The position numbers and the translations under genes are program-made. A stretch of DNA of 64,000 nt from Aspidiotus rigidus (Eukaryota > Arthropoda > Insecta > Hemiptera > Diaspididae), in the NCBI GenBank assembly GCA_035079385.1, contig JAVHKY010000054.1, forward strand, positions 5,061,501 through 5,125,500. Direction: 5' to 3'. Below, piece by piece: positions 32,301-45,400 of this stretch; within the stretch, counting starts at the first letter, position 1; every line of letters starts with the position of its first letter. The notes under the pieces are model-generated. The model saw only the letters and a program-made list of their open reading frames with translations, did no database searches and was not told the DNA's origin.

Positions 32301-35300
32301 AACTTACTAAAAAACAAACAAGCAAGATAAACAAAGACAGGAGCTAACATGTCTCCGCCACAGATACGTAATGTAGCATATTTTTATACTTGCTTCCTTT
32401 ATTTGATATCGATATATGTATTGATTTCAGCGATCATAATAAATCGATTCTACCAATCACATCGACTACATCTAATCACGTGTAGCGTCTCAAAATTCGT
32501 GTTCGAATTTCTAAACCTAAAATTCTGTATGTTGAGCTAGCTGACGAAGTTACGTTGAGTGGCTCACGAGCTCACTCATTTTCTTGGCTCAATATAACTC
32601 TAGTACACTGTATTCTAGACTAACTAGCTTCCCAGGACTCAATCACTCCGCTCTTTTGCTCTTTATCTTAGCCTCGCATAGATCTTGAATATTTTGTAAG
32701 GCTGAAGGGCTCCCGGACACGGCTGAAGTATAAAGGTAGTCTGGTCTAGTTCAGTACATATTAGGAGTAAGTTGGGCTAAGTAGCTGAGCTTAGTTTAAT
32801 CTCGAACATCATAGGCTAACTTATGATGGGGCAAAGGTTAAAATTTTTTTTAGATCTCTCAAGTGAGGCCTATTTATACTAAGTTAGGTCTAGTGAAATG
32901 AAAGTAGAAGACACTAAAATAGGTCAACGTCATAAGGCATGACAAAAACCATAGAAAAAATAGAATTTTTTATACAGTTATACTTGGAACTACTTTTTGG
33001 AAATAGGTACCCAATTTTTTGACGGTTTTATGCTTGAGACAAATCCTAGGAAAATTGTCAGTAGTAATAGGACCCCTTAGAAACAGTTCCAAAAGTTGAC
33101 TAATATTGACCAAAAATGACAAAAGTCAACGAAAAATACTATAATCGGACATACATCAGACGCATTGGGAGTACGGTTTGCAAAATAACAGTTATTATAA
33201 TTGTTATAACTAATAACCAAAACAAAAAAAAAGTTTGTTGACCGTTTTACCAATAACTATTTCATTTTAAAAAGTGGATAACCGTTTTCCATAACGTTTC
33301 CCATAATGGTCAAACGGGCATAACAGTTATAACTGACCGTTTTCTTTTCAATGTTTTTTTGTTGGAAAACATATTTTTTCCCGAAAAAATATATTTTACT
33401 CCCAAAAAACATTTCTTTTCTTCTTCCAAAAAAATGTTTTTTTTTTTTTTCATTTTGATCAATGGCCGTTCACCGCCATAAAATTATTTCAGTTGCAAAC
33501 CCTAATTGGGAGCCAATTAAACGCATTTGACGTATGTCCAACTATGGTCAAATTTGGTCAATTTTCGTTGTTGCTATTCATTTTTGGTCATTTTTTACAT
33601 TGGGGCGTCAATTAAACGCGTTCAATGTATGTCCAATTATGGTCAATTTTAGTTATTTTTGGTCATTTTTGGTCAATTCCAGTCCATTTTTGGAACAGTT
33701 CCCAAGGGGCCCTATTACTACTATTGTCACAAAAAAACTGTCACGTTATTTTATTACGCTCGATGAAGTCACCAATAGTTAGGGACTTGAAGAAATTTTG
33801 GCCTTCGCTACTTCGAGACCTGAATCTTTTGCTTTCATTATTCTATATAGGCCTAACATACGGTATACTAGGCTATACAAAAGGCTTCATGTACAGTATG
33901 TTAGGCAAACTAGCACATCCAGTTCCCTTGCTGACCTAACACAGTATTCAAGGCTCTCTCCAATCTACAGACAGGCTAAAAAATCCTCCCGGAAATCACT
34001 GGACGCAATACAATCTGCTGACCTACGTTTAGCCCTTTGTACCTTGCGCCAGGGGGGGGCGAAAGGGAGCATTGCCCCCAGCGTTGTGTTTCACCCCCCC
34101 AACAAATTCCCCATGACTAAAAAATTTGAGATACGCCGCCCTTGAAATTTCATATGCCCCGCCCCCCGAAAGAACGTTCTGGCTACGCCCCTGCCTTGCG
34201 CACCGACCCTTCACTCATCCATACGCTGAGGCTGGTATTCCTTCTCCACAATTTCACTAATAAATCGCGTACCGCCTACTTTCTTGCGTCTGCGGTTCAA
34301 TTTTTTCAACTCCCTCCACTCCCGAAACTCAATACTTCTTTCTCAGACTACCGCTTCAAAATTCAAGTTTTTTCTCTTTGTCTACTCGTCCACTCCTCCT
34401 TTTGGGCACTCAACGCCTCCCATCCACCTCGACTGGCTAACTCAGCGGAATCGTCCAAAATACAGTGGAAACTCTATATAACGAATCTGAAGGGACCACA
34501 AAAATAATTCGTTATATAGAAAATTCGTTAAAAAGAAATTCATTTTTTTGTCTTATTTTTGCGAAGTTCCACATTTTGAATGATAAAAATTTTCAAATTT
34601 CACCTGAAAGTTGACATTGTTAGAAGGAAATATTGAAACATTCGTCAAAATTCAAATTTTCTGGAGAAAATATTCAAATGTTTACCAAAGAATTAGAATT
34701 TTCAAAAAAAAGTTTGAATTCAGGCCAGAAATCGACATTTTTTTGGGAAAAAATGACAAGATTTCTGTAGAAAATTCGTTATATTATAGAGTGAATTGTT
34801 CGTTATAAAGAGATTTTTTAACATGTAAAATTCATTGAAGGGGGAGGGACCGAGGAAAAATTCGTAATATAGAGGAATTCGTTATACAGGGGTTCGTTAT
34901 ATAGAGTTTCCACTGTAAGGATTTTCCCTCCCAGAACCTACGCTGCTCAAAATTGGCTACGTCTTCTCTATCGACGGGAAAGTCTCGCTCTTACGTACGG
35001 AAAACTCGGCTTCCATATAATCTTCCGAACATATTTCTCCTCCTTTCTTACTCCCTTTCCTCTCTCCAGGCCATAATATACCCCAACTCTTCCAACTAGG
35101 TTTTTCAGAGTATTCTTATTTTAACATCTTTTCGAACTGAAATTGTCTTCCTCTGGACTCCTGGTCATGTGGGTCTCCGTGAACCTAGCAACCAAGAAGC
35201 CCTAATGCTTACTTCCTCAATCACTGATCTCCCCTTCTTTAGACTATGACTTAAGATCTAACTATTGTTCATCTCATCATGGTGCAACCTTCGGTCCTCC

Positions 35301-36332
35301 CAACCCCACAACAGACTTCGTTTAGCAAAGAATCCCCGATCCCTGATTCTCTTCATTTCGTTCCTGAAGCCATGAGGAAATACATCCACCTAACCTTCTT
35401 CTTCCTTCTCCTTAGGCTTTCCACCCCATCCTCGTGCCAGTAGTTTCCTGCTCAGGAATTATTCGTCTCCCATACCTCCTAATCCTCTCAGAAAATCATT
35501 CTCTGTCCCCTATTACAAACAATGGTCCACATACTATTCCCAATATTTCTTCCCACGCTAATAACCTCCTGTGTAGTTTATACCTACCATTTTCTTTTTC
35601 TTTTGAAGTTTATGCGAATAATATTCACCTGATACGAACCTTTGAACACACTTTATCGTCATGTACTAAAACATTTGTTTAGTCTATAAGAACGTGAAAT
35701 AATGCGCGTCTTTGATCTGATCTGTGATCATAATCATAACTCTACACAACTTGTGCTCGTGAAACCTCAACAAAGATTTGGATACATTCCAGAAGAAAAT
35801 TTCCATCAAACTCATTTCTCGAGTGTGTCCGAATAGAGTGTACCGTATTTCACTAATTATGCACACCCATTTAACGTCAAAAATTCCTCAGAGTTACGTC
35901 ATCAACGTTGACCAAACTTGATCTATCAATGGAGGATTTATACAAATCGAACGACTATTTTAAAAGAAGAATCTTGTCACCCAATTCCAGGATCTGAGCT
36001 ATCAACAACTTGTAACTAACCTACAACACTGAACTCGGATATAATTTTTTGATCGAGAGCAAGATACTTTTGTATTATGTTTTTTTTTTTTTTTTTTTTT
36101 TAATATATGGTCAGTTGCCAAAATTCCGTTTGTGTATACGAGATTTTAGATTTTCTCACGACACAAATTTTTCGCAAGTCAATTAACTCTTCGCGGTTAT
36201 TTACAATATTGTTATCTCAAGTGTAAACCATTTTTTCTCTCTCTTCTCTTTTTGACAACATCGCGCTTAAATTCCTGGGAACCGTTATGACATTAATATG
36301 TGACGCAAGTAGGCGCTTACAAAGTGGTTAAA

Positions 36333-36419
<87 letters not shown>

Positions 36420-39400
36420 TAAACAATAATTACACCAGCATCGAAAGCTTCTAAAATTTCTGGTTTCATTTCCGAAAAACCAGGTCGTTATACGTATTAC
36501 ATAATATCTAAAGAATTGGCGTGATTTTAATTATATCGCCTATATTTACCACGAAAAAACAGAATTTTTCAAAAGGTCACCAATATTATCCCATTCCAGA
36601 TGGATACTACATTCTAAAGTCGAGTCCGAAAGAAAGAAATATATATAAATATTATATCAACTTACTATCCGACAGAAAAGGCGAAAAAATGAACACCGTT
36701 GAAGAGTACATGACTCAAAAACGTTTCCCACAAACTACGCGTTTGCGAAGCCCAATAAACCAGAACGGCGCCTACGACACTGCTGCTTCCCATCAGAAAA
36801 TCGCTTCCTATACTTCCTTTCAATACGACATAGCTAGAAGCGAAGGCAGCGAGAGCTCCTGTTGATGAAGAATACACAAAAGATCAACGTCTACCAGAAA
36901 GAGCACCTTTTCTACTTTTGTACAATATAATCTTACCAAATATCGTCGAAACGCTCTCTGTAAAGCCAGTATATTGTAGAATAGGGCTGACGGTTTTCTG
37001 TTCCTCGGCGATGTGTTGCCACAAGGTTTGCGAATAGGTTCCTTCTTGATTGAAACCGCACAAGAATAACGCGTACCACATGGACCACTTCAACGTGTAC
37101 GGATTTGTGTAAACGTACTTGAACTCGCCCCACAGTCTTCTCATCACGATCGAACACGGTACTCGGTTCACCTTTTTAAGAGCTGGTGAATATCCTGTAA
37201 AGTGCAACATAAAGTACTCAGCAATTAGTACGCGATTGTGTACACTCGTTCGTTTTTCTCCTCTCTCTGTCTCTCTCAGCACCTCTCGAGAGGGCGAAAG
37301 GAACCGTCGAGTCAACTTTTCCTGATCTTAGTTAGGTACCTATACAGAATATAGCATTGAAAAAATAATAATAAAATGTCGTGACAATACGATAAGCTCT
37401 ACAAGGCAGCACTTCATCAGACGAGTGTACCGCGGTACGTTGAAAATTTTTGCACGTGAAGTATACAAAATTTTTGTCTCGAGTGCTCCTAAATTTTAAT
37501 GTCGCGCCACGATTTCGAAAATATTACCTCGTCTAAGATGTCGAGTGCGCCTTTAAACATTAGGAAATGATTGTTTAAAGGGTGCGGATTTAATATCTTT
37601 TTTTTTCTGATGTGGCCTCTGAAGACGGGCATGCTTCCCAATACTAGCTCTACACTGATATTTTATACGTTTAACCTTGATTACGATTCAACATTTCTAA
37701 CGTGGATTCTGCTTCTACTTGTTTGTTTGTTCGCCTTTTTTCCTATCGTTTTACATAATGCTATTCATGCGTTAATAATCGTCAAAACTATCAACAGCTA
37801 CCTAGTTGGTATTTGATATGAATTATTCAAATACGACGAAGACCCGTTCCGTTAATATATATAGTTATTATTATCGTCATCTAAGTGTTGCAAAACCTGT
37901 GTTGACAGGACTCGTGGGGGGGGGGGGGCGATTTTCTATCGTCGATTTCAAAGGCTCTTCATAGAGAGATTTTTTTACAAATGCTTATCAGAGTATATAC
38001 TCACCATTCTCCACAATATCGCTGTTGCTTACGACGACCGGTTTTTGTTCGGTTTTATCTAAAATGGTATTATCGTATCTATAAAAATAAAGACTAGTTT
38101 TGACAGGCGGTAAAAACAGAGCCCAAGAAAAAGTTATGAGTCCTCCTGCAAAGAAAAGAAAACGATAATATTTACAATATTAGAGTAGTGTAAGACAGCT
38201 TAAAATTCAAAATTTAAAATAGGTACAACATAATGATAGAATGGTTGAAGGGGACATGAAGAAATAGATAATATAATAGAGTTCGATGGCTGAGCGCCCA
38301 AATGTTGCTAATTCGATAGTGCTATCGGTAATATCAATGATTTTCACAATCAAAACTACCGATGGCCGCTACAACAGTCCTACTGGTGTCGATAGTTTCA
38401 TTCAATGATGGTAGGTTCTGGCCGTCCGCTACTCCATATCTCCGCTAGAGGGCGCCAAATGATAATCTCCCATAAAGAAAAAAACTACAGGGTTTGCAAA
38501 ATCCATGAAAGTATTTCTAACATTGCTTTTATGGCAAACTACTCCACAATGAAAATGAGTATGCAATCCAGCAACACCCATAAGAGCAATGTTAGAAATA
38601 CTACCATTTTGATAACACGTAGGAGAATACGTATGCAATGCGCGACATGGAAAACCCTATATAATTAATCTTATAGGGCTTTTCCATGTCGGCGCATTGC
38701 ATACCTATTCTCCTACGTGTTATCGAAGTGGAACATTGCTCTTATGGGTGTTGCTGGATTGCATACTCATGTTCATTGTGGAGTAGTTTGCCATAAGAGC
38801 AATGTTAGAAATACTACCATTTCGATAACACGTAGGAGAATACGTATGCAATGCGCCGACATGGAAAAGCCCTATAAAATAAAGCGCGTAATGTAAAGAA
38901 CTGTCGGTCGGTCTAATCAGTAAACTTCAACCTAGGAACATCGAGGGTGCTATCAGTCAGCCATCGCCGTAGTTGATACTTTTTTCTTATTGGTCTAGAA
39001 AATATTTTTATCATCATCATCGGCTGTCTAGCGCCTCATTATAGACTAAATCGCCGTGACGTCATTCACGGACATTCACTGATAACAAGGCGATGTTTGC
39101 TCCGCAATGACTTACCCCAACTTACGCGTAAGTTCAAAACAAAAAAAATGCTCCATAAGAAATACACGGGAACGTTTCGATCTTACATTCAGATTTGAAA
39201 ACAAGAAATAAGTTAAGAACCGCAGGTACATTTTCAAAGACATGAGAACTTCCTGATTCTAAATATAAACACGTAATTGCTTACTTATTTCCAATTTTTT
39301 AATTTGAGCGTATGATCCAAATGATCCCTGTGTATTCTTATGGGAATCGATATCCTACTTTGAACTGATACAGTATACTATCGCATTCTCCCGATTCCTG

Positions 39401-42400
39401 TTATCAGTAAATGTTCATGAATGACGTCACGGCGATTTAGTCTATTATCACTCCGTTGTTTCAGGTTGAAAGTTTGAAACACACTGTTCCAATTAAAAAT
39501 TAATGGAAGAAGAACTGATCCGAGATTGATTTTGCCGAAAATAACGAAATAAAATTTAAAATTGTCTGATAATATCGAAAGACGTAAATATTTTAGTGGG
39601 TATTATTGATTCCTGATCGCATCTAGCTTTGGCTTTTTGTGAATATGAAATTTGGAACGAAATAAACGCCCTCGCATTTGTGTTTCCTTTTGTGAATGAA
39701 GTCAGCCAATCGGATGAAAAGACTAACAAGCGCAAGTGAATCATTACTCATTAACAGGAAAAAGAGAATTAGGTATTAAGTAAGTTGATGACGTGTTCTT
39801 GATCGATTGCATCAATAGAATCGTGATTCGAATTATGATTACATAACGTGATCTCCGATGGCTTTTCGTGAATTATGAAATTGCGAACTGTTTTGTAGGT
39901 TCTTACGTTTTCATCCTGAGGAACTCGCATGCTCTAAATCAAAAGAGAAACAATGAGATTTAACCTACTTACAAATCTCGGAACGAAATTTAAAAAAATA
40001 TTATCCAAATAGTAGGAGTAGTTTGATGTGTTCTTGATCAATTGCGTAAATACAATAATATTATGTAGAATTGTGGTTCAAATTATGAATACAGAACCTC
40101 ACTTTGATTGTATAAAATGATAGGTATCTACGCTAATTAATTTACTCATCAATCAAATTATCCAGTTCCAGTAGAATTTTAATATTTGAGAAAGTGGTTA
40201 GATACGGCTGTGGTGATATTCAGTGAAGTGTTGAAGAAATTAATGGTAGTGGGCTGTTTGTTGATTGAGTTTGGAATTGTGTACCTATGCGTTAGTGTGT
40301 ACTGGTGGGAACAGTGAACTGGGTGGCAAGTGGGAAAACGTTATGAGCTCTCTTGAAATATAAAAATTCGCTCTGTTGTGTAGGTAGTAGGCTTCTTACA
40401 GCCAGGGCAAGTGATAATCCATCGGCGGCGTGCCCTATACTGCAAGCGCAAAGCAAAGCCTATAAGTACAAAACAACGAGCGCAAAGCGCGAGTCTGTCT
40501 GGCGCCACAGGCCTAGCCGCCAGGCGCGCCGCAAGCGGCTAATAACACTTATATAACTGTTACAACCGATGACCGAAAGGAAACAAGGCCTCCGTTGCAC
40601 AACGTCTTAGGAGGGTCGGCTAATTGTTTCTTTTTGAATCTTGATTACAACTTACAAGCTATTTTATGAAAAAAAAATAAACACCCAACAACAAACAAGG
40701 AGTTATCTGTCAATAGAGCACCCAATCAATATAATTCTTATGGAACAAGTGCTCTTTTGACAGATGACTCCTCAAATGTATTACAGTATTGGTAGTACAT
40801 GTCGTAATTCAACAACAACACTTCCACAGGGTCCATGTTGTAATGTTGATGAAAACTGTATCAAGCAATTGTGAAGAGTTTCCCAGTTGGAAATGGACAG
40901 GATGAAGTTGGGTTACAATATTCCTCAAAACTGAGGTCCGGGATGGGTTAGCGAATGGCTAATGGCTCAGATGTGAGTCAGAGGCTTTCACTGGGGAGGA
41001 AAAAAAGATCAGCTTAATCATTTCAGTAGAATTTAAACCGGTACACCATAATCAAACCTATTCAGCAGTTCACAAGACTACGCAATTTACAACTCACTTG
41101 GTTGTAACGTGAGCATTTTAACTGACCCAAAGAAAAAAGAAGAAAAAAGAGATTGCAATACGGTTGGCCGACCCTAAAAACAACCAATGTCGCAGGCAAC
41201 ATAGTAGCAGGGTCGGCTTAAATCTATTTTACTTATTCACAATTCGCATATAAAACGATCTGTAGTGGCGCTGTTGTCGATGTCGAGAAGGTGATCATGG
41301 CGTTTTTCACCATAAGACAGCACGTTAATAAAATCGACTATACCTTCTCAAAATATCATTTTTTCTGAAAAATGTATGGAACAAAAATTGCAGTCCTTTT
41401 AATTTCCTGTCGAGTGAATATAATTTCAAATATCTCGGATGAATTTATCGAGATCATCATCTTTTCGCAAGCTTCCGCAAATGACCGTCACAGAAAATGT
41501 AGAGAGCGCCTCCTTCTATTTCATTTGCGAATCTTGAAAATACAACTAGTTAGTCAACTGGGGGCTCTAAGCGTCTTTACTGACCCAAAGAAAGGAAAAA
41601 AAAAAAGAAAAAATTGATTGCAATACAGTCGGCTAGCGTGTGCGCCAACTCTGAAAATTTTCATTGACCAATTGACTAATAACAGCAAAACTGATAATTA
41701 AGGAGCTCATTAACAACATTGCTATACGTTGCATAGGTTACTAGGGTCGGAGATTCTGTTCCTTGTATGTAAGCTAATGCTCAGAAAGTTTGACAACTAG
41801 AGCTTTCGGCTCACATCAAAAAATTTCCCCCTCAGCTTTCTGCTTCTGAATTTTAGAGTTTGGAAGTTTTCAACTTCCAGCTTCAATCTTTCAGTTAGCT
41901 ATCCAACTTTTCCAGAACTAGAGCTTTTTGTGTAATTCTTTTCCTCAACTTTTGCTTCCGACTTCTATAGAGCTAAGTTTTCAACTTTTGGATTCAATCT
42001 TTCAGCAAACTTTCTAACTTGAGTTTGAGTTTGTTTGTTCATTCAAAGCGTAGCGTCTATTTGCAAACAACAAACAAAGAAATTTTCTATAAAATTTTTT
42101 AACATGAACAAACTATACTCCGTTCATGTTAAGAGAGGATATAGAAGTACACACCTCAAGAATGGAACGGCAGATAAAAATTACCTTTGGCATTCCATTT
42201 TTGAGGTACAAACTTCTATCCTTTCTTAACATTAAGAGACATAGACCTAGTGATAAAAATTGCAAACTCTCTTTTCTTGTGTACCTACTGTGAATCCACA
42301 AAAAATAAAATTATAATTGAACTAACAAGAAACAACACCAAACACTTGTTTCTTGCAGCAATGCAGAATGATTCCTTGTTGATGTCAATGAATCAAATAC

Positions 42401-45400
42401 GCACAAATGAGTTGCAAACTAAACAGGTTAGATGCTGCTGCAGTTGTCTCCCTTCAAAAATGTAAACACCTTTTGCGTGTTAATTCTCATAAGAATTTCA
42501 CCAAGCGTTTGCAAAAACGTTATAATTTTGAAAATAAACAATATGTTGATGATGGATGATCTTACGAGTAATATTATACAAAGTGAAAGGTTGGTATTTC
42601 TTGAAACAAGACCACTTGTTTTGAACAAATAGTCATTTTTGAAATATTTGCGTTTTAATGAACGTTACATGATCCGTATGGGAAATAACACGCAAAAAGT
42701 TTGTTTACTTTTTGAAGGGAATTCAGCTGCAGCAGGCAGGACTGTTTTTAGTACACATTGAACAAAACCACTGTAGTTTGTTTGCAAGTATATCGTCACG
42801 GGGAATCAGTCTTTTGTAAATCGTTACAATTTTGATACATTTACTCTTCTAGTGTCTTCTTATTATTACAATGCCAGCGCAAATGTGTTTGAATGGAAAA
42901 TTTGAAATTTTGTTTTTGATATAGCGCTCTGCAGTCTTTGACTATATATTATGTGGACTGCGCTAGCGTGTATAAAACGACTGAAAAAGGCGTCCGCAGG
43001 TGTGATACGGAATTCTGTATGCGGCACTGACCACGCGTATTTAAAATACACGACACGCTTCACACCTTTCCCCACTGCGCGAACGTGTTCAATGCCGCTT
43101 AGGATCGCCGTAAGCGTAACACTCTGATGTTGAGCCATATTTTTTACCGCTTAGCGCAGTCCATATACAATATAAAGTCAAAGTCTGCAGTTAAAAACAT
43201 CCAATTGTGACCTGTCACAAAAAACTCCCCTTAGCGTCCCAAAAATTGTTTTTGTGGTTTTCAGAAATCCTTTATAATTGAAAGCCGCTCTTTTAAAGTC
43301 GGGGTATTGAAAAAAATTCCAAAAAATTTATTTGTAGGCCTGAAGTTAGATTCTTGGGGGGAAATTTGAAACTTCTGGAAAAAATTTTGGAATTTGATGA
43401 AATTCAGTTTTAGGGGTAACTTTGGGTCAATCTGACCCACAAATTTCATTCCAACGCATATTTTTGGGTCCACGGGTCAAAAGTGGAGCTAAGATGCAAT
43501 TTTTTTAGGTGATTCTTCCAACATAACGATAATTAATTCAAAATTTAAAAACTATTAACGCGCAAATAATATAAAAAGCGATATTGAATTGTATTCTTGA
43601 ATCATTAATCTACAACTGACAAAATTTTCAGCCAAGTTGATCCCATAATGCTGCTTGCTGAAGTTCCTTCATCAGTCTTTGTTTACCATTGTTTTCAATG
43701 TAATTTCTTTTGACTATAAGTATACCTCTTATGGACTGAGCTTTGTCCATATATACTGCAATGTTAAACAAGCGCGGGTGAGTGCGCGGAAGAGTAACAG
43801 CTTCTCCTCCCTCTGCAATCAACCGCGTCACCTATGTTGAGTCCTCCGCATTTTATTTTCTCATCATATGTATCTTTCCACGGGTAAATGTCGTCATAGC
43901 TCAGTCCATAAGAGGTATATAGTCGACGGTAATTTCCCATAAGCGAAACTAACGTTCTGAAAACATCAATATGTATTTTGAAAGCAGAACACAATAATAA
44001 GGTAGCAGAGGTCAATTTCTTAGAAGTATAAAGCTTCTAGATTATGAAAGGAACACTCTCATTCCTTATTTATCTTCTATTTTCAAAATATTCATCAATT
44101 TTTAGAACAATACTTTCGCTTATGGGAAATTCTATTGATAAAAAAGTAAACAAAGACTTGAAGGAACTTCAGCAAGCAGCATTTTGCGATATTTTGCGAT
44201 TTATCGACACTGTGACGTAACGGGAAATCGGTCCATTTGCGTTGTGTACAGCTGTATGTAGAGCTTGACGCGCACTCAAGGCGAACCTAAACTACAAATT
44301 TGGATGATGCCCGTATTTGTTAACGTTATAGGTGTAGCAAAGACGACCTCTGTTTACTCTGTGGCTGTGATATAGAAGCTCAGAAATTGGAAGGCAAAAG
44401 AGGAACAGAAAATAATTTTTCCGGACAGAAGTTAAGAGCTGAAAATGGAAGTTGGAAAGAATTTCTCCTAAGAATTTTCATGCGGGAATTTGTTTTCAGT
44501 CAACTTTTCCAGACAGAAGTTGGAAGTTTAAAGTCAACTCATTATTCTTAGGAAGTTGAAAGCTAGAAGTCGAAAGCAGAAAGTGGGAGTACGAAAATTT
44601 CAAGTTCTATGGAGGATTTTGGAAAATGTTGGTGTTCCGCCGTCCAACAAGAACTGACCTAATCTAATAAAGGATGGCATGAAAAATGTTGACTACGACA
44701 GGTGAGGAACTTGAAAGAAGTTTGACTTGCATGCTATACGTGTATGATAGGAGGGAACTCTTTCAAGACTTCAATTTTGAATTCAATGCTCAATACCAAA
44801 ACCAATTCTACCCATTGAAGCGAGTCCTTGCGTCCCTTGTTCAACTTTGTTAAGGAAGCTATAGAATGTTTTTATCTACTTTTCCAGACAGAAGTTGGAG
44901 GTTCAAAATTGGTTACACATTAAATTCTCATTATTCCAGACTAAGAATGTTATGCTGGAAGTTGAAAGGCAAAAAACGTGTTCATCAAAGAAAAGGTTTC
45001 TTTACCAACTTAGCCAATAGAAGTCAAAAGTTGATAGCTAGAAGCTGGAAGCTGGGAAAATAGATGTTGAAATGAATTTTTTGCTAGAAATGTTATCGAT
45101 AATTGTTTGGCCCAGCGTTTCCAGAGAAAAGTCTGGCGTTACACTTATTAAATTTTCACACAGACATCAGATCAGATTTGTACAGTTTTTAGAGTTTTAG
45201 ATGAGGAGAGATGGAATTGTCCCAATCAGTAGAGAACATGATATGTTATTAAAAACTCACCGACTAATTGCATATAACACGAATAAATGACCATATTATT
45301 CATGAACAATAATTGTCCGAGAAAACATCCAACACAACGCCCCAACAACGATGAGGTACGCATGTAGCTGGTAACTGCTTGGTAATGTTCTTTTCCAACT

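Larger units (their letters stand above)
33780..35560 (+). pseudogene. Non-LTR retrotransposon fragment (RT tail, RNase H, C terminus), interrupted twice
   Basis: Pieces in order: SLDAIQSADLRLALCTLR (33985-34050), then RTDPSLIHTLRLVFLLHN (34200 on), then after a second interruption LPLDS/FLWTPGHVGLREPSNQEA at about 35150-35210 (RNase H WxPGH motif). The expected RNase H tail words follow in shifting frames to about 35.56 kb. One interruption is the hAT-type MITE at 34050-34193; the other is the TA-flanked element at 34463-34915. Several frameshifts mark it as dead. Its order matches Jockey/R1-like ORF2. Confidence 0.6.
41780..45070. repeat. Degenerate inverted arms around a 2.4-kb cluster of MITEs
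   Basis: 41780-42030 is rich in CTTTCTGCTTC, TTTCAACTTCC and CAACTTTTCC; 44390-45065 carries the inverted words (AGAAGTTGGAAG, GGAAGTTGAAAG, AGAAGTCGAAAGCAGAAAG). The arms are internally repetitive and diverged. Between them lie the elements at 42117, 42432, 42929 and 43647. One old composite or fold-back element is possible. Confidence 0.4.

Noticed and set aside
32001..32540. Two frames beginning MSPP in opposite orientation, looking like paralogous small proteins
   Set aside because: They are the two arms of an inverted repeat; similarity is by DNA palindromy.
36335..36416. Regular repeat considered as a CRISPR or satellite array
   Set aside because: It is a simple GA dinucleotide microsatellite without spacers.
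43000..43138. Minus-strand 90-codon frame with GC-richer composition
   Set aside because: It lies wholly inside a hairpin MITE and has no recognisable domain.
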